Shown: positions 7,141-17,746, counted from the first letter of the stretch. The stretch: DNA of 64,000 bases from Deltaproteobacteria bacterium (GCA_016214955.1 JACRMN010000023.1:212501-276500), one strand, 5' to 3'. Notes: generated from the sequence alone by a model not told the origin. Translations and numbers: made by a program.

Positions 7141-8435
7141 GTCGCCGCGGCGGCCGGGGCCGCCGCCCTCCCGCGCGGCAGGAGCCGCAGCATGTGCTCC
7201 ACGTTGCGGGCGCTGGCCCCGCGGATGCTCCCCACCGCCCCGTGCGCCAGCTCCCCGAGCTCGGCGATCTTCTCGGGGCGCGAGAGCAACTCGGCCACCA
7301 CCTTGCCCAGCTGCTCCGGGGTGGCCACCTGGATTCCGCCGCGCCCCACCAGCACCTGGACGCTGTCCTTGAAGTTCTCCATGTGCGGCCCGAAGAGCAC
7401 CGGCTTCCCCTGCCCGGCCGGCTCCAGCACGTTCTGCCCGCCCCGGGTGACGAAGCTCCCGCCCACGAAGACCACCGTGGCCAGCCGGTAGGCCGCCGCC
7501 AGCTCGCCGATGGTGTCGAGCACGGTCACCGGCGCGCTGCCTCCGGCGCTCCCCCTGCTGCGCAGCCGCGACGGCAGCCCGGCGGCGGTGGCGGCCGCCT
7601 GGATGCGCCCGGCCCGCTCCACGTAGCGGGGCGCGATCACCAGCCGCAGGTCGGGCCAGCGCTCCCGCAGCTCCCGGAAGATGGGGAGCAGGAGCTCCTC
7701 CTCGCCCTCGTGGGTCGAGCCGGCCATGAGCACCGGCGCGCCGGGCGGCAGCCCCATCTCGCCGCGCAGCGCCTGGTCGCGCTCCTCGGGCACGTCGAGC
7801 ACCAGGGCGTCGAACTTGGTGTTGCCCGTCACCCAGACCCGATCCGGCGCGGCGCCCAGCAGCAGGGCCCGCTCGGCCTCCTCGTCGGAGCGCATCAGGA
7901 AGAGGTCGATGCGCTCCAGCGGGTTGCCGATGGCGCCGAAGAGGGCCCGGTAGCGGGAGAGCTTCCGGGGGTTGAATCGGCCGTTGGTGAGGGCGATGCG
8001 GGCACCGCCCAGGTGCGCGGAGCGGATGAGGTTGGGCCAGATCTCGGTGTACTCCAGCACCAGCAGGTCGGGGCGGAGCTGGGCCACCGCCCGGCCGGTG
8101 CACAGCCCCACGTCGTAGGGGGCGTGGAGCAGCACGTCGGCCTCGGAGAGCTTCTTGCGCGCCATGGCCAGGCCGCTGTTGGTGATGGTGGTGACGATGA
8201 TGCAGGCCCCGGGGAGGCGGGCCCTCAGCTCGCGCATCATGGGCTGGAGCGAGAGCAGGTCGCCGGCGCTGGCGCCGTGGAGCCAGATGCGCGGGCTGCC
8301 GCGGCCGGTGTCGAAGGAGCGCCTGTAGATCCCCAGGCGGAAGGGGATGCCGTGGCGCAGCTTGGGGTGGAAGAGCAGCAGCGGGGAGAGCAGCAGCAGC
8401 GCGACCCAGCTGGCGGCGGCGTAGAGGAGGTGCAC
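7137..8435 (-). CDS. waaA: 3-deoxy-D-manno-octulosonic acid (Kdo) transferase
   Basis: 432 residues with a single N-terminal membrane anchor (YAAASWVALLLLSPLLLF), a GT-N domain and a GT-B C-terminal domain (GSTHEGEEELLLPIFREL, VFVGGSFVTRGGQNVLEPA, VLFGPHMENFKD), all typical of WaaA/KdtA. It attaches Kdo to lipid IVA. The catalytic-base Glu of the family (motif like HAxSxGE) appears here as Asp59 in WLHGASAGDLLSL. The start is taken as GTG at 8435 with GGGAG upstream; it is 11 bases after msbA and its stop overlaps the next gene. The number of Kdo residues added cannot be predicted. Confidence 0.93.
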   Translation of the reverse strand: MHLLYAAASWVALLLLSPLLLFHPKLRHGIPFRLGIYRRSFDTGRGSPRIWLHGASAGDLLSLQPMMRELRARLPGACIIVTTITNSGLAMARKKLSEADVLLHAPYDVGLCTGRAVAQLRPDLLVLEYTEIWPNLIRSAHLGGARIALTNGRFNPRKLSRYRALFGAIGNPLERIDLFLMRSDEEAERALLLGAAPDRVWVTGNTKFDALVLDVPEERDQALRGEMGLPPGAPVLMAGSTHEGEEELLLPIFRELRERWPDLRLVIAPRYVERAGRIQAAATAAGLPSRLRSRGSAGGSAPVTVLDTIGELAAAYRLATVVFVGGSFVTRGGQNVLEPAGQGKPVLFGPHMENFKDSVQVLVGRGGIQVATPEQLGKVVAELLSRPEKIAELGELAHGAVGSIRGASARNVEHMLRLLPRGRAAAPAAAAT

Positions 8436-8446
8436 GTCGCTCCCGG

Positions 8447-10294
<1,848 letters not shown>

Positions 10295-10345
10295 GGCGGC
10301 TGCATCCTATGCCACGCCGGGACCGGCGGAAACGTCCCGGCCCGG

Positions 10346-12418
10346 CTACTCCTCGATGCCCTTGACCTTCCCCTCGGCCCGGCGCTTCTCGATGATCTTC
10401 TGGGCGATGGGCGGCGGCACCGGGTCGAAGTGGCTGGGGTCCATGGTGAACCAGCCGGCGCCCTGGGTGAGGGAGCGCAGGTCGGCGTCGTAGGTCATGG
10501 CCTCGGCGTGGGGGCACAGGGCCCGCACCAGCACCCCGCGGGCGGTGGGCTCCATGCCCTGCACCTTGGCCCGGCGGCTGTTGAGGTCGCCCATGACCGC
10601 GCCGACGTAGTCCTCGGGCACCCGCACCTCGAGCTTCATGATGGGCTCGAGGAGGATGGGCCGCGCCTCCAGCACCGCCTTCTTGAAGGCCATGGAGCCG
10701 GCCACCTGGAAGGCGTTGTCGGAGCTGTCGACGTCGTGGTAGCTGCCGAACACCAGCTTGGCCCGGAAGTCGACCACCGGGTAGCCGGCCAGCGGCCCGG
10801 CCCCCAGCGCCCCGCGGATGCCCTTCTCCACCGAGGGGATGAACTGGCGCGGGATGACGCCGCCGACGATGGCGTCCTCGAACTCGAAGCCCTCGCCGCG
10901 GGCGCGCGGCTCCAGCTCCACGTGGCAGTCGCCGTACTGGCCGTGGCCGCCGGTCTGGCGCTTGAACTTGCCCTGCGCCTTGGCGGTGGTGGTGATGGTC
11001 TCGAGGTAGGCGGGCGTCGGCGGGGTCAGGGCGATCTCCACGCCGTGCTTGCGCTTGGCGCGCTCGATCGTCACCTCGATATGGGCCTGGCCCATGCCCC
11101 GGAGCAGCATCTCGCCGGTCTCGGGGTGGCGGGCCAGCTCCAGCGAGGGGTCCTCCTCGATGAGCTTGTGGAGCGCGGCGGCGGCCTTGTCGTCGGCCCC
11201 CTTGGTGTGGACGGCGAAGGCCACCGGCCGGTTGGGCGCCCGGAACTCGGGGAGCGCCACCGGCGCGTCGCGGTCGCAGAGGGTGTCGCCGGTGTGGGCG
11301 TCCTTCAGCTTCATCAGCACCACGATGTCGCCCGGCCCCGCCTCCTTCACCTCGGCCGTCTGCGCGCCGTCGGTGCGGTAGAAGTGGGCCACCCGCTCCT
11401 CGGTGCGGGTGCGCGGGTTCATGAGCGTGGCGTCGGGCCGGAGCGTGCCCGAGAAGACGCGGGCGTAGTCGATGCGGCCGGCGAAGTGGTCGATGGTGGT
11501 CTTGAAGACCTGGGCGCAGAAGGGCGCCGCGGCATCGCCGAGCCGCTCCACCTCGGTGCCGTGCAGGTCCTTTCCCTTCACCGACCGGGCCGAGGGCGCA
11601 GGGAAGAGGCGCGCCACCAGCTCCAGCACCTCGCGCACCCCCACGCCCGGCTTGGGCGCGGCGCAGGCCAGCACCAGGAACTTCTGGCTGGAGGCGCCGG
11701 CGGCCAGCCCCGTGAGGATCTCGGGCTCGGTGAGGGTGCCGCCCTCCAGGTACTTGCCCAGCAGCCCGTCGTCGTTCTCGGCCGCCGCCTCCACCAGCGC
11801 GGTGCGGGCCGCCTCGGCCGCGGCCTCGAGGCCGGCTGGCACCTCGGCCTCCACCCACTTGCCGAAGGCCTTGTCGGCGAGGTGGGCCTTCATCGTCAGC
11901 AGGTCGACGATGCCCTTGAGCCCGGGGCCGATGCCGATGGGCAGGTGCAGGGGGATGGGCTTCACCTTCAGCGACGACTCGATGTCGGCCAGGGTCTTCT
12001 CGAAGTCGGCCTGCTCGTGGTCGAGCCGCCCGACGACGCCGAAGGCGGGCCGGCCCGACTCGGCCAGGAGGTCGTAGGCGCGCTCGGCCCGGTTGTGGGC
12101 GCCGTCCACCGCCGAGACCGTCAGCAGCGCGCCGTCGGTCACCTGAAGCGCCCACTCCACCTCTGCCAGGAAGGCGGCGAAGCCGGGGCAGTCGATGGCG
12201 TTGAAGGTCCGGCCGCCCTCCTCGAAGGTCTCGGGGTGGAGCGACAGGGTGAAGTTGCGCTTCTTCTCCTCGGGCTCGGCGTCGAGGCGCGAGGTCGATC
12301 CCTCGGGGTTGGCGCGCTTGGCGTCGGCGAGCCGCAGGAAGGCCTCGACGAGTGCGGTCTTGCCCGACCCGTCGGCGCCGAGGATGGAGAAGGTCCGGAT
12401 GTCGCGGCCGTTGGCCAT
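10346..12418 (-). CDS. EF-G-like GTPase (non-canonical elongation factor G paralogue)
   Basis: 690 residues with the full EF-G domain order: G domain (P-loop GADGSGKT at residues 14-21), domain II, and the domain IV region with GGHGQYGDCHVELEPRARG. It is not a standard EF-G: the G3 motif reads DCPGF instead of D-PGH, so the catalytic His is replaced by Phe, and the G4 position reads GRLD instead of NKxD. These changes resemble the EF-G-like/EF-G2 group, whose role is distinct from canonical translocation. The ATG at 12418 has GAGGGAG about ten bases upstream; a GTG at 12451 is less likely. A ribosome-associated or stress function is plausible but unproven. Confidence 0.85.
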   Translation of the reverse strand: MANGRDIRTFSILGADGSGKTALVEAFLRLADAKRANPEGSTSRLDAEPEEKKRNFTLSLHPETFEEGGRTFNAIDCPGFAAFLAEVEWALQVTDGALLTVSAVDGAHNRAERAYDLLAESGRPAFGVVGRLDHEQADFEKTLADIESSLKVKPIPLHLPIGIGPGLKGIVDLLTMKAHLADKAFGKWVEAEVPAGLEAAAEAARTALVEAAAENDDGLLGKYLEGGTLTEPEILTGLAAGASSQKFLVLACAAPKPGVGVREVLELVARLFPAPSARSVKGKDLHGTEVERLGDAAAPFCAQVFKTTIDHFAGRIDYARVFSGTLRPDATLMNPRTRTEERVAHFYRTDGAQTAEVKEAGPGDIVVLMKLKDAHTGDTLCDRDAPVALPEFRAPNRPVAFAVHTKGADDKAAAALHKLIEEDPSLELARHPETGEMLLRGMGQAHIEVTIERAKRKHGVEIALTPPTPAYLETITTTAKAQGKFKRQTGGHGQYGDCHVELEPRARGEGFEFEDAIVGGVIPRQFIPSVEKGIRGALGAGPLAGYPVVDFRAKLVFGSYHDVDSSDNAFQVAGSMAFKKAVLEARPILLEPIMKLEVRVPEDYVGAVMGDLNSRRAKVQGMEPTARGVLVRALCPHAEAMTYDADLRSLTQGAGWFTMDPSHFDPVPPPIAQKIIEKRRAEGKVKGIEE

Positions 12419-12467
12419 GGGGGATGATCTCCCTCGGGGAAAGGGGTGCACCTCCGACGACGCTGGG

Positions 12468-12686
12468 CTACGCGTCGATCCTTACCACGGCACCGGGGGG
12501 GGCGGGGGAGCGCCATGGCGCTCCGCGGGCCGGACAGGGAACGGCCGGCTCCAGCGCGCCCGCGCCGGCGGACTTCCGATCGGCCTTGGCCTTCCCCTTG
12601 ACCTCGCGGGCCTTCTGGGCCTTCTTCGAGCGGGCGGGACCCTCCTTGCGCTGCCAGCGCAGGGCAACGGTCGCCGGGCGCGGGGC
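12468..12686 (-). other. Open frame without a usual start codon, downstream of the barrel protein
   Basis: After the TGA of the outer-membrane protein the same frame stays open for 72 codons (to TAG at 12468) and its third positions are strongly G/C, like real genes nearby. The Lys/Ala-rich part includes SKKAQKAREVKGKAKADRKS. It has no ATG, GTG or TTG near its beginning; a CTG near codon 9 is the only candidate. The barrel protein ends in an aromatic Phe as such proteins should, so read-through is not favoured. It could be a small basic protein with a rare start, a decayed gene or chance. Confidence 0.25.
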
Positions 12687-13505
12687 TCAGAAGTAGTAGA
12701 TGACCGCCAGGTTGCCGGCGAGGAAGCCCAGCGGCCGGTCGCTGCCCAGGCGCCAGTGGGAGACGTCGCTCTGCCCCACCGCCTTGGGCTTCATGGTCAC
12801 CGAGTCGTAGGAGACCTTCACCCCAAGCGAACCCTCCAGCGCCAGCTGCGGCATGTCGAGGAAGCCGAAGTAGACCTCGGCCCCGACCCGCACGCCCGCG
12901 TCGAAGCCGAAGCCGCGCCAGTCGATGATCCGCAGCGGCGTGCCCTGGTCGGCCTTGCCCGAGGCGTAGAGCAGGTCCACCTCGGGGGCCAGGATGGCGG
13001 TGACGTGGCGCCCCTGGGCCAGGGCCACCGGCAGGCCCAGGTGGAAGCCGAGGCCGAAGCCCGAGGCCTGGGCCGAGGAGGTGCCGCCGCCGGTGACCGG
13101 AGTCTCGGTCCTGGTGCGCCCGTACCCGAAGCCCAGGCCGGCGTCGATGCCCCAGATCCTGCTGCTGCCCATGGCACCGGGGGCCATCCAGCGGCGCACG
13201 CCCAGGGTCACCACCTCCACGGTGTTGGGCACGCCCGGCGGGAAGGAGCCGAAGTCCACCGAGCGGACGCCGAAGAAGGCCGCGCCCCACCGGCCGGCCA
13301 CCTGGTCGAAGTCCTTGCCTTCCCGCGCCAGGGCCGCGGCCTGGGGCGCGGCGCCGGCGGCCGAGACCGGGACCGCCGAGGGCGGCGGGGGGAGCGGCAC
13401 GGCGGGCGCCGGGCGCGGGGCGGGCCGCGCCTGCGCGGCGGCCTCGGCACTCACGGTGAAGAGGGCCGCGGCGGCGGCCAGACGAACGGCAGTGCCCAGG
13501 TTCAT
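12687..13505 (-). CDS. Predicted outer-membrane beta-barrel protein, function unknown
   Basis: 272 residues. A Sec signal peptide (MNLGTAVRLAAAAALFTVSA, cleavage near AAAQA) is followed by a Pro/Ala-rich linker and then a region of alternating hydrophobic and polar residues with many Gly, for example GFGLGFHLGLPVAL and AGVRVGAEVYFGFL. The C-terminus is NLAVIYYF; a terminal Phe on a beta-strand is the usual outer-membrane assembly signal. No specific family is recognised. ATG at 13505 has GGAGGGG upstream. It is divergent from the EamA transporter gene, and an imperfect dyad lies in its leader. Confidence 0.75.
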   Translation of the reverse strand: MNLGTAVRLAAAAALFTVSAEAAAQARPAPRPAPAVPLPPPPSAVPVSAAGAAPQAAALAREGKDFDQVAGRWGAAFFGVRSVDFGSFPPGVPNTVEVVTLGVRRWMAPGAMGSSRIWGIDAGLGFGYGRTRTETPVTGGGTSSAQASGFGLGFHLGLPVALAQGRHVTAILAPEVDLLYASGKADQGTPLRIIDWRGFGFDAGVRVGAEVYFGFLDMPQLALEGSLGVKVSYDSVTMKPKAVGQSDVSHWRLGSDRPLGFLAGNLAVIYYF

Positions 13506-13515
13506 GATCCCCTCC

Positions 13516-13547
13516 GGTGCGGTGGAAGCCGAATCTGCTTCCGCACC
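13516..13547. promoter_or_regulatory. Imperfect dyad in the leader of the barrel-protein gene
   Basis: GGTGCGGTGGAAGC (13516-13529) faces GCTTCCGCACC (13537-13547) across a 7-base centre; the arms pair with a short bulge. It lies just upstream of the GGAGGGG ribosome-binding site of the minus-strand gene, so it could be an RNA hairpin in the leader or an operator. No regulator is known. Confidence 0.3.
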
Positions 13548-13640
13548 CGCCGTGGGACCGCGGGAAATTTGGGCCGGAGCCGCTGTGGGCGCGCCCCCTA
13601 CCCGCCTTGACGAGGCGCGGGCCGGGCGGTACCGGGGTTC

Positions 13641-14522
13641 ATGGTCGGCCGCTTCCGGCTCGGGGCTGGGCTCGCCACCGGCGTGCTGGCCGTGTCCTGG
13701 GCGGCCATCCTGGTGCGCCTGGCCGCGGCCCCTGCCCTCTCGGTGGCGGCCTGGCGGCTGCTGGTGGCCTCGGTGCCGGCGCTGGCGTGGGCCGCCCTGC
13801 GCCACCGCGGCGAGTGGCGCGCCCTCCCGGCGCGGGAGCGGTGGCGGGCGGCCGGCGCGGGCCTGGCGCTGGCGGCGCACTTCGCCACCTGGATCGGCTC
13901 CCTGCAGCTCACCTCGGTGGCCGCTTCGGTGGCCCTGGTCACCACCCAGCCGGTGTGGGTGGCCCTCTTCTCGGCTGCGTTCCTGGGCGAGCGGGTGAGC
14001 CGGCGCACCGCTCTCGGCATCGCCCTCTCCCTGGCGGGCGGGGTGCTGGTGGCCGGCGCCGACCTGGGCACCTCGGCACGCGCCCTGGCCGGCGACGCGC
14101 TGGCGGTGGCCGGCGCCGTCTTCGCCGCCCTCTACTTCGTGGCCGGCCGCCGGGCCCGGGCCACCCTCTCGCTCGGCGCCTACGTGGGGGCCGTGTACCC
14201 GGTGGCGGCCGTGGCCCTCCTCGCCGCCGCGGCCCTGGCCGGCGCACCGCTCTCCGGCTTCACGCGGGGCACGTGGGCCGCGCTGCTGCTGCTCGGGCTC
14301 GTGCCCCAGCTCATCGGACACTCGCTGCTCAACTGGTCGCTGCGCTGGCTGCCGGCGCCGCTGGTGGCGGTGGCCATCCTCGCCGAGCCGGTGGTCTCGA
14401 CCCTCCTCGCCGTCCCGGTGCTGGGCGAGCGCCCCGGCCCGGGCGTGGCCGCGGGCGGGCTGCTCACGCTCTGCGGGGTCTACCTGGCGGCCACCGGCAC
14501 CGAGGCCGCGGGGCCTCGCTGA
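13641..14522 (+). CDS. EamA/DMT-family transporter
   Basis: 293-residue, ten-helix drug/metabolite-type transporter built from two EamA repeats. The first repeat includes AVSWAAILVRLAAAPALSVAAWRLLVA and the typical SLQLTSVAASVALVTTQPVWVALFSAAFLGERVS; the second includes LGLVPQLIGHSLLNWSLRWL and AILAEPVVSTLLAVPVLGERP. Such proteins export or import small metabolites across the inner membrane; substrate is not predictable. It is a plus-strand gene inserted between two minus-strand envelope operons and is probably transcribed alone. Confidence 0.9.
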   Translation: MVGRFRLGAGLATGVLAVSWAAILVRLAAAPALSVAAWRLLVASVPALAWAALRHRGEWRALPARERWRAAGAGLALAAHFATWIGSLQLTSVAASVALVTTQPVWVALFSAAFLGERVSRRTALGIALSLAGGVLVAGADLGTSARALAGDALAVAGAVFAALYFVAGRRARATLSLGAYVGAVYPVAAVALLAAAALAGAPLSGFTRGTWAALLLLGLVPQLIGHSLLNWSLRWLPAPLVAVAILAEPVVSTLLAVPVLGERPGPGVAAGGLLTLCGVYLAATGTEAAGPR

Positions 14523-14554
14523 AGCGCGCGGCGGGCGCGGGCGGTGCCGGCGCC

Positions 14555-15205
14555 TCAGCCGCGCTGCAGCATCGCGGGCAGCGCCTCGCCCAGGCCGTCG
14601 AGCACGAACTGGATGGCGATGGCGGCGAGCAGGAGCCCGGCGACGCGCTCGAGGATGTTGAGGCCGGTGCGCCCCAGGACCCGGTCCACCCGCGAGGCGC
14701 CGGCCAGGATCAGGTAGGCGATGAAGGCGGTGGCCGCGATGGAGAGCAGCACCGGGATGGTGTGGTAGGCGTGCTCGGCGCGGGCCCGGCCCATGAGCAC
14801 CACCACCGTGGCCATCGAGCCCGGGCCGGCCAGGATGGGCATGGCCAGCGGCACCACGGCGATGTCCTCCTTGGCGGTGCCCTCGGCGATCTCGCCCTCG
14901 GTGACGCGGGTGCTGGGGAGCTTGGTGCGGAGCATGTCGGTGGCGGTCAGGAGCAGGAGGGAGCCGCCGGCGATCTTGAAGGCCGCCAGGGTGACGCCGA
15001 TGAGCTGGAAGATGACCGCCCCGGCCACGGCGAAGCCGGCGAGCACCAGCCCGGCGGTGAGGGCGGCGCGGCGCGCCGTGGCGCGCTTGCGCTCCGGGCT
15101 CTCCCGGGCGGTCATCGCCAGGAAGAAGGGCACGGCGGCCACCGGGTCCACGACCACGAAGACCGCCGAGAAGGCGACGAAGGAGAACTCCAGCAGCTCC
15201 CTCAT
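14555..15205 (-). CDS. MarC family integral membrane protein
   Basis: 216 residues with six predicted membrane helices. The opening EFSFVAFSAVFVVVDPVAAVPFFLAMT (proline-flanked helix 1) and later VVPLAMPILAGPGSMATVVVL are the conserved MarC-family motifs. The family was once linked to multiple antibiotic resistance, but that role is no longer accepted and the function is unknown. ATG at 15205 overlaps the stop of the upstream glycosyltransferase gene as ATGA, so it is translationally coupled to lpxB and the glycosyltransferase. Confidence 0.9.
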   Translation of the reverse strand: MRELLEFSFVAFSAVFVVVDPVAAVPFFLAMTARESPERKRATARRAALTAGLVLAGFAVAGAVIFQLIGVTLAAFKIAGGSLLLLTATDMLRTKLPSTRVTEGEIAEGTAKEDIAVVPLAMPILAGPGSMATVVVLMGRARAEHAYHTIPVLLSIAATAFIAYLILAGASRVDRVLGRTGLNILERVAGLLLAAIAIQFVLDGLGEALPAMLQRG

Positions 15206-15969
15206 GCGCGGCGGTGCCTCCGGGCGAAGTCGGAGAAGCGGATCGACCAGACCTTCCTCACCGCCTCGAGGACGATGCGGCGGGACATCTTGGAGTGACC
15301 CACCCGGCGGTCCACGAAGACGATGGGCACCTCCTGCACGCGGAAGCCGGCCCGCACCGCCCGGAAGGTGAGCTCGATCTGGAAGGCGTAGCCGGTGCAC
15401 TCCACCGTGGGCAGGTCGATGCCCTCCAGCACCTCCCGCCGGAAGCACTTGAACCCGCCGGTGAGGTCGCGCACCGGCACGCCGAGGATGGTCCGGGCGT
15501 AGAAGGAGCCGCCGCGGGAGATGAGCTTGCGGGCCAGGCCCCAGTTCACCGTCCCGCCGCCCTTCACGTATCGTGAGCCCAGCGCCAGGTCGGCCCGCTC
15601 CGCCGCGGCCAGGAGCTCGGGCAGGTGGCGAGGGTCGTGGGAGAAGTCGCAGTCCATCTCCAGCACCAGGCCGTAGTCGCGCGCCAGCGCCCAGGCGAAG
15701 CCGGCCAGGTAGGCGCGCCCCAGCCCCTCCTTGCCGGCGCGGTGCAGGACGTGGACCCGGGGGTCATGCGCCGCCAGCTCGTCGGCGAGCCGGCCCGTCC
15801 CGTCGGGCGAGTTGTCGTCGATGACCAGGACGTCGACATGGGGCGCCACCCGGTGGATGGCCTCGACCATGGGGGCGAGGTTCTCCCGCTCGTCGTAGGT
15901 GGGCAGGCAGACGAGCGCCCGGCGCGAGGGGCCGCTCGCCGCGGGGCCGGCGCCGGGCTGCGGGCTCAT
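15202..15969 (-). CDS. Polyprenol-phosphate mannose synthase-like GT2 glycosyltransferase
   Basis: 255-residue family 2 glycosyltransferase of the Dpm1 type. It carries VCLPTYDERENLAPMVEAI, the DDNSPDGTG nucleotide-binding motif near residue 56, the metal-binding EMDCDFSHDP and the downstream LTGGFKCFRREVLEGID. Such enzymes load a sugar onto polyprenol phosphate for later transfer outside the membrane. No C-terminal membrane helices are seen, so it is the short soluble form. The ATG at 15969 overlaps the lpxB stop (ATGA). The lipid-linked sugar could feed lipid A or protein glycosylation; no dedicated acceptor glycosyltransferase is nearby. Confidence 0.9.
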   Translation of the reverse strand: MSPQPGAGPAASGPSRRALVCLPTYDERENLAPMVEAIHRVAPHVDVLVIDDNSPDGTGRLADELAAHDPRVHVLHRAGKEGLGRAYLAGFAWALARDYGLVLEMDCDFSHDPRHLPELLAAAERADLALGSRYVKGGGTVNWGLARKLISRGGSFYARTILGVPVRDLTGGFKCFRREVLEGIDLPTVECTGYAFQIELTFRAVRAGFRVQEVPIVFVDRRVGHSKMSRRIVLEAVRKVWSIRFSDFARRHRRA

Positions 15970-17102
15970 GGCTCGACCATCCGCGCGACCTCCTCGGCCA
16001 CCCGCCGCGGCGCCCCCGGCTCGCCCAGGCTGGCCCGCACCTCGCGCAGGCCCTGGAGCTGCGCCTGCCGCGCCTCCCCGTCGCCCAGCAGCCGCTCGAT
16101 CTCCTCGGCCATGCGCACCGGGCTGGCCTGCCGCTGCAGGAGCTCGGGCACCACGGTGCGCCCGGCCAGCAGGTTGACGAGGCCGAAGGCGGTGAGCTTC
16201 ACCAGCATGCGCGCCACCAGGTACGTCAGCCAGGAGAGCTTGTACACCACCACCATGGGCCGGAGCATCAGCGCCGCCTCCAGCACGCTGGTGCCGCTCT
16301 TCACCAGGGCGGCGTCGCTGGCTCCCACCACCGCGTCGGCCTGGCCCTTCACCAGCGAGACGGGCAGGCCCGGGTGGCCGGCCAGGTGGCCGCGCAGCGC
16401 CGCCTCGGGCAGCCCCGGCGCCACCGGGACCACGAAGTAGGCGTCGGGGTGGCGCTGGCGGATGCGCTCGGCGGCGCCGAGCATGGCCGGGAAGATGCGG
16501 CGCACCTCGGAGCGGCGGGAGCCGGGCACCAGCGCGATGGTGGTGCGGCCGGCCGGCAGCGCCAGCCGCTCGCGGTAGCGCTCCGGCGCCTCGGGCTGGG
16601 GCCGCTCGGCGAAGGGGTGTCCGACGAACCGGGCCGAGACCCCGGTGCCCTGGTAGAAGCGCTCCTCGAAGGGGAGGATGCAGAGCATCCGGTCGACGAC
16701 CCTGGCGATCTTCTTCACCCGGCCCGGCCGCCAGGCCCACACGGTCGGCGAGACGTAGTAGACCACCCGCACCCCCAGCGCCTTGAGCCGCGCCGCCAGC
16801 CGCAGGTTGAAGTCGGGGGCGTCGACGAGCAGGGCCACCCGGGGGCGCCGCTCGCGGGCCGCTGCCTCCAGGTCGCGCAGGATGCGGATGATGGCCGGGA
16901 TCCTGGGCAGCACCTCGGCCAGCCCCATGACGCTCATCTCCTCGGCGCGGTGCAGGCACTCGAGCCCGGCCTCCGCCAGGCGCGGGCCGCCCATGCCGAA
17001 GGGCGCGACGTCGGGGCGCAGCCGCCGCAGCTCCTCCAGCGCGCGCGCCGCGTGGAGATCGGCGCTCGCCTCGGTGGCGACGATGAGGACGGGCTCCCCC
17101 AC
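15966..17102 (-). CDS. lpxB: Lipid-A-disaccharide synthase
   Basis: 378 residues, normal LpxB length. It condenses UDP-diacylglucosamine and lipid X into the lipid A disaccharide. The N-terminus reads VLIVATEASADLHAARALEEL, the family GEASGD region with two Gly positions changed (T and A), then FGMGGPRLAEAG, and the strongly conserved YYVSPTVWAWRPGRVKKIA and LPFEERFY. The C-terminal half has VPGSRRSEVRRIFPAML and the KSGTSVLEAAL donor-site motif. Start is GTG at 17102. It leads a three-gene run with overlapping starts and is divergent from a small secreted-protein gene. Confidence 0.95.
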   Translation of the reverse strand: MGEPVLIVATEASADLHAARALEELRRLRPDVAPFGMGGPRLAEAGLECLHRAEEMSVMGLAEVLPRIPAIIRILRDLEAAARERRPRVALLVDAPDFNLRLAARLKALGVRVVYYVSPTVWAWRPGRVKKIARVVDRMLCILPFEERFYQGTGVSARFVGHPFAERPQPEAPERYRERLALPAGRTTIALVPGSRRSEVRRIFPAMLGAAERIRQRHPDAYFVVPVAPGLPEAALRGHLAGHPGLPVSLVKGQADAVVGASDAALVKSGTSVLEAALMLRPMVVVYKLSWLTYLVARMLVKLTAFGLVNLLAGRTVVPELLQRQASPVRMAEEIERLLGDGEARQAQLQGLREVRASLGEPGAPRRVAEEVARMVEP

Positions 17103-17167
17103 GGCGGCCGCTTATAGCACGCGCCGCGGCGGCTGCCCGCGAGCCGCACCTCGGGTATGGTTGCCCC

Positions 17168-17710
17168 GTGCTCCCTCTTCTCCTCGGGCTGGCCCTGGCG
17201 CAGGCCGCCCCGGCCCCGCCGGCCCGCGGCGCCCGCGACGTGGCCACCATCCCCGCCGCCGGCCAGCGCGCCGGCGGCCCCGACCTCTCCGGGCTGGCCG
17301 ACGCCGACCTGGCCCGGCGCCTGGAGCGGCTGCAGGCCGAGAACCGGCGGGCCTTCTCCGACCGCAGGGCGCTCGAGATGGAGCGGCTCCGCGAGGAGCA
17401 GGACCGGCGGCGGCACGAGCGGGAGTGGGACGCCGCCGAGGCAGCGCGCCGGGCCGCCACCGAGGTCGAGACCGCCCGCCAGGAGGCGGCGTATCAGGCC
17501 GCCGACGCCCGCCGGCGCGAGGCCGAGGCGGCCGAGCGGCGCATGGTGGCCGCGGCCCGGGCCCGCTCGGCGCGCGACGCGGAGCTGGCCGCCGAGGAGC
17601 GGGCCATCGAGGAGCGCCAGGCGCGCATCCGCTGGATGGGCGTGGGCGCGGGCGTCCTGGCCCTGGCGGCCATCGGCGTCGCGCTGGCGCGGGCGCGGCG
17701 GGCCGGCTGA
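17168..17710 (+). CDS. Exported coiled-coil protein with C-terminal membrane helix, unknown function
   Basis: 180 residues. A short N-terminal hydrophobic segment (LPLLLGLALAQAAPA) looks like a signal peptide. Residues about 45-150 are a highly charged, Ala/Glu/Arg-rich stretch (LARRLERLQAENRRAFSDRR and following) that should form a long helix or coiled coil. Near the C-terminus VGAGVLALAAIGVALA is a membrane helix followed by basic RARRAG. I recognise no family. The start is GTG at 17168. It is divergent from lpxB and convergent with a membrane-protein gene. Confidence 0.6.
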   Translation: MLPLLLGLALAQAAPAPPARGARDVATIPAAGQRAGGPDLSGLADADLARRLERLQAENRRAFSDRRALEMERLREEQDRRRHEREWDAAEAARRAATEVETARQEAAYQAADARRREAEAAERRMVAAARARSARDAELAAEERAIEERQARIRWMGVGAGVLALAAIGVALARARRAG

Positions 17711-17746
17711 GGCGTCGCCTTCCGCGGGCCGCGGCGCGCCCTTCGC

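Noticed and set aside
12482..12667. 61-codon Pro/Arg-rich minus-strand frame near the barrel protein
   Set aside because: Low-complexity composition is typical of chance frames here; the alternative frame at 12468-12686 has more gene-like third positions.
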